64,000 nt of DNA, taken from NCBI GenBank assembly GCA_958510825.1, contig OY294049.1, positions 37,290,774 through 37,354,773 on the forward strand, given 5' to 3'. The first letter of the stretch is position 1, and each line of letters opens with the position of its first letter. This document shows, piece after piece, positions 20,516 to 32,250 of this stretch. A program made the translations under genes and the position numbers. The DNA comes from Brachypterus glaber. Lineage: Eukaryota > Arthropoda > Insecta > Coleoptera > Kateretidae. The notes under the pieces are model-generated. The model saw nothing but the letters and a program-made list of their open reading frames with translations. It was not told where the DNA came from and searched no databases.

Positions 20516-21142
20516 ATAACAGAGACGTACGCGTTCCTACCAAGAGAAGCTGTCACCCGTTTCCTCCTAGGATGCACAGAATGCCAGAAACACCCCAGGA
20601 CTCCGTCTCCGATTTCAGTTCTCCCCACGCCGTCCCCCAGCCCGACTCTGCCCACTCCCGCAACAATACTTCCCCCGCAGATCGTAACTGATCCGAAACT
20701 GAGTAACGGAGATAATTTTTTCGAGAATAACGGTAATCATATCAGTCAAAGTCAGCGGGTTATTGGCAGTCCATTAAGGAGTAACACCCCGGAGGAGCCG
20801 AAACGCTCCAGCAACCCCTTGGACGTATGTAATTTGACTTCTAGAGACCCACCGAAACAGAAACCGGATCTCCTCGTGACGTCAGCCGCCGCGGCGCCGC
20901 TCCCCTCCCAACCACCCAAACTGTGGTCGCCCGTGGAAGCGATAGAGAGAGAGGAGCAAAAGAAACAAATGATGAGGACGAGTGGACATGGTGATCATTC
21001 ACTGCCTATTACGACGACTTATTTGAAGTATATGAGGAGCTTGGGTTGCACCGATGCGGATGCTTTTCAACTCGAGAATAAAAACGTGAGTCTGCTAATT
21101 GAGCGCTTTATGCATGATGCTATCCATCACTATTTCTATTAG
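20516..21142 (+). CDS. NOL4: NOL4-like gene, downstream exon (possibly terminal)
   Basis: The exon opens after acceptor TTTCCAG in phase 0 and reads 'ITETYAFLPREAVTRFLLGC' then 'TECQKHPRTP', continuing the NOL4 block from 13137-13268. A Pro/Ser/Thr-rich, probably disordered stretch of about 130 residues follows, then an acidic/basic helix-like 'AIEREEQKKQMMRT' and 'LPITTTYLKYMRSLG', which resembles the conserved MPITMAYMKHM segment of vertebrate NOL4. If read to the first stop (21140-21142) the exon encodes 208 residues ending HHYFY. A strong donor, AAC|GTGAGT, lies in phase 0 at 21085/21086, so the exon may instead be 190 codons and splice to exons beyond the window; the C-terminal NOL4 domains are not found here. 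Both forms could exist as isoforms. Confidence 0.85.
   Translation: MTETYAFLPREAVTRFLLGCTECQKHPRTPSPISVLPTPSPSPTLPTPATILPPQIVTDPKLSNGDNFFENNGNHISQSQRVIGSPLRSNTPEEPKRSSNPLDVCNLTSRDPPKQKPDLLVTSAAAAPLPSQPPKLWSPVEAIEREEQKKQMMRTSGHGDHSLPITTTYLKYMRSLGCTDADAFQLENKNVSLLIERFMHDAIHHYFY
21086..21091 (+). promoter_or_regulatory. Candidate 5' splice site inside the NOL4-like exon
   Basis: GTGAGT preceded by AAC matches the donor consensus at all six intron positions. Using it would skip the in-frame stop at 21142 and let the gene continue, as expected for a full-length NOL4 protein. Confidence 0.5.
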
Positions 21143-23218
21143 AAACTAAAACCCTAACCTACAACTCCCAAGTGATATTCTTACTGCCGTACACTGAAAA
21201 AAAGATCTTGGGGAACCAGATCAATATACGACTTCAAGGGCAGCGATATTTAAAAGTTTACAAAAAATATGAGATGACACTTACTTACTTACCAGAAATC
21301 TTTTGAAGTCGTATATTGCCCCAACCAAAACATTGTTTTCAGTGTAGTTATTTAAAATAACATATTAGAATGTATCGTAAAAATGGCAGATTCTTTTAAA
21401 TTGACATACGGTCTAATTGCTTAAAGCCCTTGTAAAATAAATAGTTTATATGACTAGATATTGAGTTATTTAAATTCAAAGTAAAAATACGTAGGTACCT
21501 GTAAATTTGGCCCAACTTCGTGAACGAAATTGTACAGTTTCCAAATTTTCAATCTATATGTTCAGTATCAATATCAATATCCTTTAAAAAATTATTGTTT
21601 TGCATTTTAAATGCGCTTTTTATATAGGTACTGTTAAATATTTATTTTTTTTTCATTATTCAACTCAAATTTTAGCATTTATAAAATGATAAAATATTGT
21701 TACATTTTTATCTTATGTTTGGAATTTTAGAATTATTATTGTGTACAAAATTTTTGATTTATTTAGTTTCAAGTTTAATTTCTTAACTTTAAGTTAATTT
21801 ATTTATTTATTTTTAATTAATTGTTATAATAATTGCGGATAAAATAGAATCAATTTTTTAACTAAGTGCTATAAAGCCTTTTTATATGTTTTAGCAAAAT
21901 TCCTATATTAATAAATTTGAGTTATTATTTTAAACTATCTTTTTTTGTTTTATTTTCTTTTATTTTTAGTTCTTTATTTTAATTTTCTTTCGTTTTCATT
22001 TAATATTAGTTAGTGTTTGTGTATGGTGTTTGTTAGATAATAGAGTCCCTGAATTTTGAATTGACGTTTTGTATCTTTTCAAGAAGTGTTAATGATAAAG
22101 AAAATTTTGTTGGAAATAGTAATGAGATAAAGGTAAGTACTTACAAACTTTCTTATTATATAAAAATAAAAAAAAAAACGAAATTTAGCCAAAAATGGTG
22201 GCCTGAAATGTTGAACATAGATCTATATAAAAGATTTACAATACTTCAAGGAAAATGTACCAAAAATTATGAAAATATACATTTTTTATAATTCTGGGGA
22301 ATAAAACATGTTTTGCCATTTTCACAAATTATTCGTGACATTTATCCTTTTGGAATACAGCGCACTATGCCGCCCAAGCCCTGTTTTGGTGTCCAAAAAC
22401 GAAAAACGAATTTCATAAATAGAACATAAATTCTTCTAAAACAACAAAACAAAAACTAGACTATTATATATTAGGGTCTAAACGCCAATTGATTTTCTAT
22501 ACCGAAGTAAAATTTAATTTTAAAGCATATACTGATGCGTGTATACCAAAATAGCATTTTTTCTTAACATGCTTAGGTTTATTCAGTAAGGTTTGGTAAT
22601 ATCATTGTACAAACATAGCTGTAATAAATAAACATAATATTTAAGGTAAAATTAATTTTTAAGTCTTACTTTTATATTAAAGCCTTAGGCCATTTTTTTA
22701 ATGACAAGCTCAAATATAATTTACAAATACTTGCGCGCCCACTAACGCATATAAGCATTTTAATGTGGAAAATTAACATTATTCCAGGTAGGCTGTCCCC
22801 CTCGGTGTTTTTTCGAAAAATGATTAGTTTCGATTTTATCCAAGGTTTAAGTTTTCGTTGGATCACCCGGTATACGCATATACGTTGGCTACTAATTAAC
22901 CTGGTTTCTGTTTTTTTTTCTTAAAATCTACATTTTAAAGTATTTGTTTAGCATTACTGAATAAACTCTTGGCAAGTTGGCACAGTTCTAAAGATATGTT
23001 AATCATTGAACGCATAACAAGAAGACGTTCATTAGTGAACCCCTTTTAGTCTTTAACCACGCTACCCCGTTTTGGTAAAACAGACACACCAAAAATGCAT
23101 GAAAGAAGTTTCAGAAAAATTACCGATTGTAAATAAGAATAAAGATAAAAAATTTGTCCCACCCTACGTCGTAAAAAGATACAAAATAGTTATTTTTGTA
23201 TTAAGAGTGCAAATTACT
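21143..23218. other. AT-rich sequence after the NOL4-like exon (3' UTR or intron)
   Basis: If the stop at 21142 is used, this would begin the 3' UTR; AATAAA-like signals occur at about 21437 and 21908. If the donor at 21085 is used, this is intron. Besides a small MITE at 21191-21345 it holds a strong donor-like AAG|GTAAGT at 22130-22138, discussed in the findings, and nothing else I recognise. Confidence 0.5.
21191..21345. mobile_element. Small MITE with ACACTGAAAA termini
   Basis: 'ACACTGAAAAAAAGATCTTG' and 'ATATACGACTTCAA' at the left pair with 'TTGAAGTCGTATAT' and 'CATTGTTTTCAGTGT' at the right. It lies 50 bp after the stop codon of the NOL4-like exon. Confidence 0.75.
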
Positions 23219-23292
23219 GATTTCTGCTTGATCGTGAAGTTTGCTGATCAAGGCTTCCAGCCGAGATCAGCAATCACGCGAAAGCAGAAATC
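23219..23292. repeat. Hairpin GATTTCTGCTT...
   Basis: 'GATTTCTGCTTGATCGTGAA' is mirrored by 'ATCACGCGAAAGCAGAAATC' with a GATCAAGG...GAGATC centre. A second hairpin (ACTTTTCTGC/GCAGAAAAGT) follows at 23386-23423 and may be part of the same element. Confidence 0.65.
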
Positions 23293-23423
23293 ACATTTTA
23301 TACTAAAAAAATGGCGGACCAACATCTCATCACATATAACTGACAGCTGTTTTACGATTGCCTACACTGTGCGCGCGAAAAAATCACTTTTCTGCTTGCT
23401 GTCATGGTAACGAGCAGAAAAGT

Positions 23424-25069
23424 AAAATACTACGAAATAGGTTATTTTGAAGTCTGAAAACTTAATTTGTTTTTGTAGAAATGTCAACTTTTCTATTATA
23501 TCGTAGAAAATTTTTTTGTCAAACAGCCAAAAAAAAATTAATTTAGGGTCCGCCCCACTTCATTTGAAAATAAAAAAAAAATAAAAAAAATCTTTTTATA
23601 TTCATTGTATACCATATGTCATGAAGAATACTTACATTTAAATACGTATTTTAAATTTTTTTTGGCTTTTTTTTCCAATTAACCAATAAAGGAAATAATT
23701 TTATTTAGCTTAGCTAAAATTTTAATTAATAAAAAATCTAAACAGCAGTAATTTTTTTCCTGATCATATACTTTTTTGAAACTATGGTGTGACACTGTTA
23801 CAGGTTACACGAAATTTAAAGTCTAATTTTAATATAACTCTTAAAAAAGAGCCCTTAGGAAGGGAGGGCTTAGTGCCACCCCTAAATTTCACCTGTTAAT
23901 AAATATTCAAATTTACAGCCTTTTATCAAAACAGGGAATGCCCTTATATCCTTACACTAAACATTACCTTCCAGTCGTAATCAGTGACGCAAACGAGGTC
24001 CTTAAGGATAGCAGTGGTTACTGAAACGCTTGTGTGTCTCCTAATATATGTACTTACACCGAAACAGGACCTCGTTGGTTATAGTTTATGGGAAACTAAC
24101 TATAGTTTGATCACTTAAAAAAAATTGTTTTCTCATGCGCGTGATTACAATAAAATCGAACATCGTTGGTGGCAGGAGTCTACCAAAATTTCTAATAAAA
24201 CAAAATTTTAAATATAAAAAATTTAATGACTAAAAAAAAAGATCCTTACCTCTAAAAATAAAGTTTTAACCCTGGGCAAAGATATAGTCCAGATTTCTTA
24301 CCTTTTCAAGATAGGATTGGGGGAAGTAGTAAATAGTTGTTGTCTTTCTGAATAAAAGACTTTGTGAAGGTCCTTTTAGGACGTAAGTACATATCAGTTC
24401 CCTTAGGACATTCTGGACGTCATCACTACTGGCAATAGCCATCAAGTTTTCATATCTCTCTGCTCCCATGCCGGGGGGATAGGTCCCTGCGTTTTAAAGG
24501 TATATCCCTGTCTCCTTTTACTTCTGCGTCTCGTCTTTCGTGTCCCCATTTCGAGCTGGATAACTTTGTAGTAAACACGAGGATTTTTTCGGCTGTAACT
24601 CACTTGCAACCCAACCCATGTAAAATATCCAAAAAATTGGAATTGAGCATTTTAAAACTGATGCAATACAACATTTAAAATTCTATTGTCAAACCATTTG
24701 ACAATTGCCCTACTTTTTGTTATAAAATATTTATTATAGTCCGTCCAATTATGCAAGATAGCAGTTTAAAATTCCCGCGATTTTTATGCTACATTATTGG
24801 TTAAAAACTTGTACCTTTTAGCATATAAAATATTCTGACATTTTTTGTCTATGACAATGATTGACGGTCGTTAAAGCTAATAAAAGAAGAGAAAGTTACG
24901 TAAAAAATAGTTATACTTAATGTTATTTTGTATGGTATTGAAAAAGGTACTTTTTTGGATTATTCTTCATACACTCACACTAAATTAGCATATTCTACAT
25001 ATTGTACAAACGTAAATTATATAGAACACAAGGAAAACATCAAATTTTTAGGTTACGATTACAACTTAA
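23424..25069. other. Non-coding stretch, nothing recognised
   Basis: Mostly A/T runs with a short GC-richer patch near 23860-24080. There is no supportable gene or named repeat. Confidence 0.45.
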
Positions 25070-25184
25070 GGCCTATCCAGAGGCTCGCATAACAACCAGT
25101 ACAAGATACATGACGACACATCAAGCCAATCCTGGCATCGCATTCTTATGTACTATGCTTGTTATGAGAGTCTTTGGATAGGCC
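25070..25184. mobile_element. 115-bp MITE with GGCCTATCCAGAG termini
   Basis: 'GGCCTATCCAGAGGCTCGCA' and 'TAACAACCAGTAC' at the left are mirrored by 'GTACTATGCTTGTTATGAGA' and 'GTCTTTGGATAGGCC' at the right. It is one of the shortest complete elements in the window. Confidence 0.83.
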
Positions 25185-25224
25185 CTTTCCAGGAAAACAG
25201 TACCGACATCTGTTAAATTTTTTA

Positions 25225-25474
25225 TTAAGGGATTTTTGTTTCGGGTTGGCATGACAGTTTTCGCCATGTTTAAAATTCTATGATGAGAAAAAATATCCTA
25301 AACACAAAATTTTGTAGAAAATTAAACTTTAAAGCGACATTTACATTTGGACGGAAAACGTCAAGCGATAGGGTTTTGGCTGTTGCCAACCCAAAAGAAA
25401 AAAAAGTACTAACCTCTTAAAGGCCTATAAGAACACGCAAAATGCGTGTCATTATGAAAAAGTCACAAAATAGA
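25225..25474 (+). repeat. Dispersed repeat family C, copy 1 (partial)
   Basis: It shares 'AGGGATTTTTGTTTCGG', 'GCCATGTTTAAAATTCTA', 'ACACAAAATTTTGTAGAAAA' and 'GAACACGCAAAATGCGTG' in order with 35325-35715, 50033-50455 and, inverted, 58175-58640 and 59020-59525. The end with CGCACTAGT-like words is missing. Confidence 0.75.
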
Positions 25475-25529
25475 GAAACGTATAATTACACCTCTAAAAA
25501 AAACTCTGCCCTACTTCTTTTTGACGAGC

Positions 25530-25645
25530 ATAGTATACCTAAAGTGGTATTTAGTAGTAGGTATTCTGGTATTCATTAGTACTGAGTGGTAGGAGCTAAT
25601 AAGTGGTACTCAGTATTACTGAGTAATACTCAGTAGTATCTCGGC
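25530..25645. repeat. ACTGAGTA-rich local repeat
   Basis: Imperfect alternation of 'GTAGTAGGTATT', 'AGTACTGAGTGG' and 'GTACTCAGTATTACTGAGTA' words forms overlapping hairpins. It may be part of a short MITE. Confidence 0.5.
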
Positions 25646-28434
25646 GGATAGGGAATTAAATTTAACGTGTGAGACAACATTTAATATAATTATATTTGAA
25701 ATGGTATATAAATTTACTAAATATAGAAAAATATTAGGGCCATATTTTGACGATCGACATTTCAGTGTTTATGACTGACGTTCGATTCCAAATTATACTG
25801 TCGACATAAATAGCCACTAAAAATTATTATTGTGGATATTTACCCTGGGGCACTTATGATTAAACTGCTTTATAACACTAGAAATCAAATATAAAGCCTG
25901 TTTTATTTTCGTCATAAACCTAATTAAAATTCGTAAAACAAAGCGATTAATTTTAGTATTACTTTTATATTGTGAAAAAAGTTACAGTTCCTTATTAAGC
26001 TTATTTAATACTCAAAATTAAATATAAGATAGGTCTGCACATATACTATACGTTCTCTTAACCAATTTTGTTACTTGGGACTTTGAAGGGTTTTGGCAAT
26101 ATATTTACAGAAGAAAGGAGGCCAAAATGGCAGATGATATATCTTCTGTCCTTTTGGACTCCTTTCCTCTGTGATAGTAGAAGTTAAACAGTCCTTCTAC
26201 TGCTATAGATTTATATAAGTATAAAGTTAAAACTTTTTTATGGTTGATGGCTATGGTTGACAGTTTTTATAACAATCGTGTAATTTCAAATAAAAAGATT
26301 ACATCCTTTTTTATTGACAGTAATTTATGGCTTTATATAAAAAGATGCAATTTCTCTTCTATAAAACAGCATACAAACCGTATGACACTATAAATAAAAA
26401 GATTCCTCAAGAATCTTGACTCCAGAAAAAGTACTCGTGTATATAAGTAAAAGAAACTAAAAATTATCCTAATTAGTTACAGAATAACAGTATTAACAAA
26501 TTTTGGTATGATTAAACTTAATCGGGTATATATTATATATTGCGAGCATTCATGTCCAACAACCCATTGAAAGGACGGTCATTTCTCTCGGGCCTTTCTA
26601 GGACCGAAAAACGTATAAATCATCTGTCCGGGATAAGGGCGTCCTTTTAGAACCTTTCTTTCTCAAGGATGAATAACTCTTCTTTGTCATGATCCTCGTT
26701 TGTATCCTGAAATAAATCTTTCATCATTTCAGCAGAGAAAAACTTATAAATAAGGGAAGAACTGCTAAGTTAACCGTCTTGGAGGTACAAAAAAAATATG
26801 ATATGTAAGGATGAGAATTCTTTTGAAAGATTTACTTACTTTTTTTAGAATTATAGTATTTAACGTCATCATAAGTTAGAATCAACAACCTAAAATGAGG
26901 CTACCAACAACAAATCTGCTTAAATGAAAAATAATAATATAAAATACATTATTAAACGTTTCAATGAAACGGTTCCATAACTGACAGTTTTTGTTAATTT
27001 ATACATGTCACTTTATTTATTTTTTAAAGTGAAGCTTGACCTGAAGCTTGCCGCTTTTAGTATGACCCTCAACCACGAACCCCAAAAGTAATTTAATCCC
27101 TATTTTACAGTTCAGGTTCATTTTTGCAATATGGTGTTTAATCTGTATTTGCAATCCTTAGTTGTTATATATTTATTTTTAATGAAAACAGAAATAAAAT
27201 AACTTAATTTTTGTGAAAATACTATTTACTCTATGATAGAGCCTCTATCCGACTCTAGCAAATGCTCACGTTGTTCTAGATTTAATAAGCGTGACTGACA
27301 TGTCGATCCTTTTGTTCATTCTGGGAAGGCTAGAGTGTATATGAAAGTTTCGGGGCTTAAAGGCTGGTCATATCGCAAAGGACAAGGGTCACAGAAGGGA
27401 TCTTGCTCATACATTGGTGCTGAGAAGACAAATGGAATTACAAGACGAGGAAAATATTTTATAGCGTCACTTAGTAAGAACTATGACTGCAAAATAAAGG
27501 TTGTTTGAATTCAGAGAAGTGATTTTTATAGTTTTTGGTATGCTGATTTTAAAAATCACTTCACTTTACTTCGAAATTTTTTACAAATTGATATTGAAAA
27601 TCCATGAAACGCCTAATTAAGTACCTTGCTTGCTTTGTTTAGAAGTTGTGTGATAACCAATAATGGTATTTATAACTTTTGAGTGTGCTGATTTCAAAAA
27701 TTTACGCTATTGTTTTTTATCAAAACAGGGTCTTTTCAAACTTGATTTAAATTTAAAATTTAATTTCATAAAAAATCTGTGACATCGAAATAACCTGTTT
27801 TAATCAGTTCAAATGTGATAAATTAATTGCTTTTTCAAAAAATCCAGTTGTTATTGAAAAAAAGTAACTGATCGGTCGGTTAGGCTAGACAGGCAGTTTA
27901 CACACTAAACCTGGTTTCTGGAGTTCCTTACCACGCAAGCTACCCACCTAACTTAAAAAAAAACCTACCCATTTACTGCTCTAGATAGGATAATTATCCT
28001 TTATATAAAGAAACATGATTTTTTTTGTATCTTTTGCCTTCTCAGCCCGTCCATCAGTGAAAGAACGAGTTGGGATATAATAGATACCGCCGAGTTGACA
28101 GTTTGAGACCGGACATTACAGTGGGAGGTGGGGGAGGCCTCCAAGGGGATCAAATTGTTATGGGGTGACTTTGTACGCTATTGAATTCGCTTCGGGAGAT
28201 AATACCACAGCGTGACAGGTATATACTGTGTTCAGGAGATTATTTTTGTTGCTAGGGCACAAAGTGCTAAAGATATATCGGTATCTTAGGAACAGTAATA
28301 AGATTAAGTAGGCTACAGATATATTTAACTGGGTTTTCAGCTGAAATACTAGATATATCCTGAAAATTATAAACTATATATTATTATGTCATAGAGTTAA
28401 ATTCACAACTATTCGGATTGACATAAAAAAATTG
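25646..28434. other. Non-coding stretch with small hairpins only
   Basis: A hairpin around 26110-26175 pairs 'AGAAGAAAGGAGGCCAAAA' with 'CCTTTTGGACTCCTTTCCTC', and another at about 27517-27563 pairs GAAGTGATTTTTA with AAAAATCACTTC. No coding sequence is supportable. Confidence 0.45.
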
Positions 28435-28894
28435 TACCGTCAAGCGGGGTTAATTAAATCACTGGGGGTAAAGTGCACTGTAAAAAGTAAACTGAATATT
28501 CAGTTTTAAATGGATAGGAAATCGGAAGTTATTATCCTATACAATTTTACTTTAATTTTTGTTAAAAACACTATAGTTCTAAAGTCACGTACTTTAATAA
28601 TTAAGGACGGACATGAAATTTTGCGTGTTTTTAACAAAAATTAAAGTAAAATTGTATAGGATAATAACTTCCGATTTCCTATCCATTTAAAACTGAATAT
28701 TCAGTTTACTTTTCACAGTGTAAATCAAAAGTTTCTCGCGCAGGCTTAAAGCTAATGCCGTCACAATAATGCCGATCCATCGGCAGTGGTCTGGCCACGT
28801 GGTTCTCATTCAATCGAATCTGTGCGCGAATTTTTTTTTGAACCAACCTTTGATTCACATTACCCCGTTATTTACTTAACCCCGGTTGACGGTA
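28435..28894. mobile_element. Inverted-repeat element with TACCGTCAA termini, interrupted
   Basis: 'TACCGTCAAGCGGGGTTAAT' at the left and 'TTAACCCCGGTTGACGGTA' at the right are inverted; inner words (GGGGGTAAAGTG / CACATTACCCCG) also pair. Another complete MITE (28476-28720) sits in its left half. Confidence 0.75.
28476..28720. mobile_element. MITE with 96-bp near-perfect arms, CACTGTAAAAAG termini
   Basis: Left arm 28476-28571 and right arm 28625-28720 are reverse complements almost base for base ('AACTGAATATTCAGTTT', 'AGGAAATCGGAAGTTATTAT'). The loop is about 53 bp. Such tight arm identity implies a recent insertion into the 28435-28894 element. Confidence 0.88.
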
Positions 28895-29032
28895 CCTAAA
28901 TAATATGGTACCATACATGGTATCATACATTTTACCATGGTAATTTACTATTACAGATCATTCACAACAGTAAATTACCAAGGTAAAATTATTGAAATTC
29001 AAAATACGACGGTATTTAGGTATTATTTTGAG
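28891..29032. repeat. Palindromic element with GGTACCTAAATAAT end
   Basis: 'GGTACCTAAATAATA' is mirrored by 'TATTTAGGTATTATT' and internal 'ACCATGGTAATTTACT' by 'AGTAAATTACCAAGGT'. It starts in the last bases of the preceding element, so the two overlap or share a target. Confidence 0.6.
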
Positions 29033-29319
29033 ATGATGTTGGTCCGAATAGCTTTGAATTAGACTCAATTATTAATAAAATGGTTTTTGAAGTTTAAATT
29101 CAGATTTTCAGCTGTAAAGTTGCCAAGAGTATAAAAAACTAAGACCGAACGGACGATTAATTGGAAAAGAGCCGACTGGTCGGAAAGGACGATACTTTCC
29201 GTTGGGAGGCTAACCCCCGCCCCCAGAGGGCTCGGGGGCCTAACGAATAAGGGAATCGAAGTGAAAATGCACACTTCTACACGCAGAGAAAAGACTATAT
29301 GATCCTGCACAAATAACCC

Positions 29320-29431
29320 ACCTAGTGTGTCAAATTTAATTATTTATTTCTTTTCGGATTCTTATGTTAAAAAAATTTTTACATAAGAATCCGAAAAAAA
29401 AAAAGAAATACGTAAATTTGAAACACTAGGG
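29320..29431. mobile_element. Short hairpin element with CCTAGTGT ends
   Basis: 'CCTAGTGTGTCAAATTTAAT' pairs with 'TAAATTTGAAACACTAGG', and 'TTCGGATTCTTATGT' with 'ACATAAGAATCCGAA' around a very short loop. The arms are about 50 bp. Confidence 0.78.
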
Positions 29432-30880
29432 TTTCTTTGTACAGGGTCAGATATGAAATTTAGAAAAGGTTATTAAAACTTTTCCTTGCATGTAGAAAAA
29501 TTGAATTTACCACCCTAACAATGGTGGCTTGACACACTGAGCTTGAACAAATTTTAAGTCAAGTAAACATGGCAACGCTCAATATCACTGGATATTATTA
29601 GGATATGGTTCACACAACATAAAACCATTGACAGTAAAATCGAGAAGTATGTACGTTTATTTGTTTGTATAGTCGCTGACAGAGTTTTTTTTTAACAGCG
29701 ATTATTTTTATCTGGCACGTGTCAAACTGTTCGTCCAATTAGGACATTGCATAATTTTAGACTCATTTAAACTAATGTATTTAAATTCAGTCCACGTGGA
29801 CCGATTCTAGCCAGTTAACGTTCGACCCTATCCAATCATATTTCATAAAAGATTTAGCCACACCCACAAGGCATTTGTAGCAATAAATATTTAGTGGACC
29901 GGCTTTAATTTGTTTTATTTGTGTTCTGTGCATCGTGCTATATAAGATAAATACGTATTTAATATAATAAAATTTAATTACGTCCCTGTCTAACATTAGT
30001 CTGTTTTAAATGTAAACATTCTACTATGTGACACCGACTATAAAAGCTCTTTGTCGATGATCATAGTTCATTATTTTAGCTCAGTGGTTGAATCTAATAG
30101 AATATTGCTAGAATTTGGATACGTTAGCAGAAATGCTCTATCGCAAAAAGTTTAAAAGATAATGACTTTAGAAAAAATAACTTTTTCTGTTTTTGAACAA
30201 AATTACGTTTATTTAAAATACTTAAATGAACATTTAGAATTTTAAAAATGGTAATTTTTTAGGTGGTTCGATCTTTTTGTGTTCAAGTGTATTAATCGCA
30301 TATCTCTGGTAATGATTCTAAAATTTTTGAAAATAATTGCGAGTAGGTGCAGTTTTCTACGTGTATGTAAAAGGGAATGGAAGTGAGAATGCACACTTCT
30401 ATTGCCACTCGAATAGAGCGCCGCTCCCTGCCGCCCACCCCGCCCCTGACCCTCTTCGCACCGCACTCGTAGCCGCTTTTCTATTTAACCTACCCTGTCC
30501 TAAACACACTCGATGGGTTTGTGCCAGGGGGCGCAGGGGGAACAGGGCTAAGGGTAAGGTTTCTCTTTGAGACTCAGAGACGGATTGGTGGGTTTTCTTG
30601 TAACAAAGAAACCCGAAGGAACAGTTTAAGATTCTACAGAATAGGATAAAATCCTAGTTAAAGAAAAATTACACAAAAATAAGGAAAGACAAATTTTTAA
30701 TGGAACCAAAAGCTTTTTTCGTATTTTTTGTTATATTGTTGTTTTTTCGAAGTTTTGTTTATACCTTAACCTGATAGGCAATTTCGAATGTAGATGAAAA
30801 ATACACTGCCCAATAAAAGAGGTTTCCCATTTTTTACCTCAGCGCGTGAAATGTTATTGTTATTATCAGATTCACTTTCA
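29432..30880. other. Non-coding stretch, nothing recognised
   Basis: A GC-rich patch at 30400-30560 opens frames on both strands without recognisable motifs. The words GAATGCACACTTCTA... near 30388 and 29265 are shared between two places, perhaps a remnant repeat. Confidence 0.4.
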
Positions 30881-31130
30881 ACAACCTTAAAACCCTCAAT
30901 ATACTAATTTTCACGAAAACTACCGTCTGCCCCTAGGGGGTGCATTTGAAAAAAATTATTTTAAGAATCAGTTTTAGCGACCTCAAAAACACCAATGCAT
31001 AAATTTTCAAGAAAACTACCCCCCGTCCCTCAGGGGGTGGAGTTAGAATTTTTTTATTATCAGCAACCTCAAAAACCCCAATATACTAAGTTTTACGAGA
31101 ACTACCCCCCGGCCCCTTATGGGTGGAATT
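30881..31130. repeat. Degenerate tandem repeat, about three units of 85-97 bp
   Basis: Each unit reads ACCTCAAAAACCCCAATATA..., then a GAAAACTACCCCCCG-like C-rich block, then GGGGGTGGA(A/G)TTAGAA. Units start near 30881, 30978 and 31063. Divergence between units indicates an old duplication. Confidence 0.7.
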
Positions 31131-31604
31131 AGAAAAAGAAAAATTCTAATGTGAATGCCCTTAAAATATTAAGTTTTAGTTTAGTAGACTACCTATCTTT
31201 CTAGCTACATCTAAATATCGATTATTTAAGCGATAACTTTCTTTTCTCCTATGCTCTCTGGAAAGTAAAAATGCCTAGGTATATAAAAATGTATCGTGCT
31301 GTCCAAATTCACCCTTGTCCAGCACTCACCACTACATCCCCCCTCGACCCCTTCAACCACCCTCTGCTAATATCGCCGCTGACATTTGAAGCGGATGAAC
31401 GATGTGGAGGCCCAGTGCACCCTTATCTACGGGGGTGGCTGGCGATATTTACGCACCCGACACCCCACTAATCAATCTACTCCGCATTCGAACGTCCACC
31501 CCCACCCCCGTGAAGCAGACCCTTAGACTGACGCTATCACTCAATATATATCAGACTGGGCTAAAAAGATACATACTATTGCAAAGAATTTTTTTTTTTT
31601 ATTT
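31131..31604. other. C-rich unassigned stretch
   Basis: From about 31270 to 31530 the + strand is C-rich and open in two frames, but the predicted peptides show no known domain. It directly precedes the (ATT)n array. Confidence 0.35.
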
Positions 31605-31605
31605 A

Positions 31606-31661
<56 letters not shown>
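31605..31661. repeat. (ATT)n microsatellite
   Basis: Nearly twenty ATT units. Read on the - strand it is a (TAA)n tail such as some LINEs carry, so the sequence to its right (about 31662-32080), which has moderate GC content and no ORF, may be the 3' UTR of a LINE inserted on the - strand. Confidence 0.75.
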
Positions 31662-31662
<1 letters not shown>

Positions 31663-32111
31663 AAACAGTGAGCGGCTAAAGCCGATGAAACCGAGTATAA
31701 AAAATCTAAGCTCATTACATCTAAGTTAAATCACAAAAAAAAATATCACAAAAATTAGCTTAATTATAAAAATAAAATTACTAAAGAAAGTTCAAATATA
31801 AATAAATAAATAAATAGTCACGGTTATAGATCACAGACTAAATAGTTATTGAGGAAAGTGCACCCATTGGTTCCTTACTACAAAATAACTGCTATAAAAC
31901 CCTTACAGAGCTAAATCCATCTGGCTACTAAGTCGTAGTGATCCTCACGGATCACTGTGGGGTTCAACAAGCACCTCACAACAAGTAGGATCAAAAATGA
32001 CCCACAACGCCCAAGCTGAGGTAAAAGCTTACCCTGGTAGACAAGTACATACATCTAACTTAACATAACATTAGATTAGTGACATTTTTATGTTTAGTCT
32101 CAAACGTTATA

Positions 32112-32250
32112 CAAAAACGTTATAAAATATATAAATCTAACCTTAAAAACTAACGTTTGACAAAAACGTTATAAAATATATAAATCTAACCTTAAAAACT
32201 TACGTTTTAAAAAAACGTTATAAAATACATAAATCTAACATTAGTTTCCT
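32112..32250 (+). repeat. 49-bp tandem repeat, almost three units
   Basis: The unit 'AAAAACGTTATAAAATATAT' plus 'AAATCTAACCTTAAAAACT' recurs at 32112, 32161 and 32210 with few changes. The AACGTTA word continues to recur, less regularly, out to about 32920. Confidence 0.8.

Noticed and set aside
21191..21345. A regulatory stem-loop in the NOL4-like 3' UTR
   Set aside because: The arms and ACACTGAAAA termini look like an ordinary MITE; nothing shows a regulatory role.
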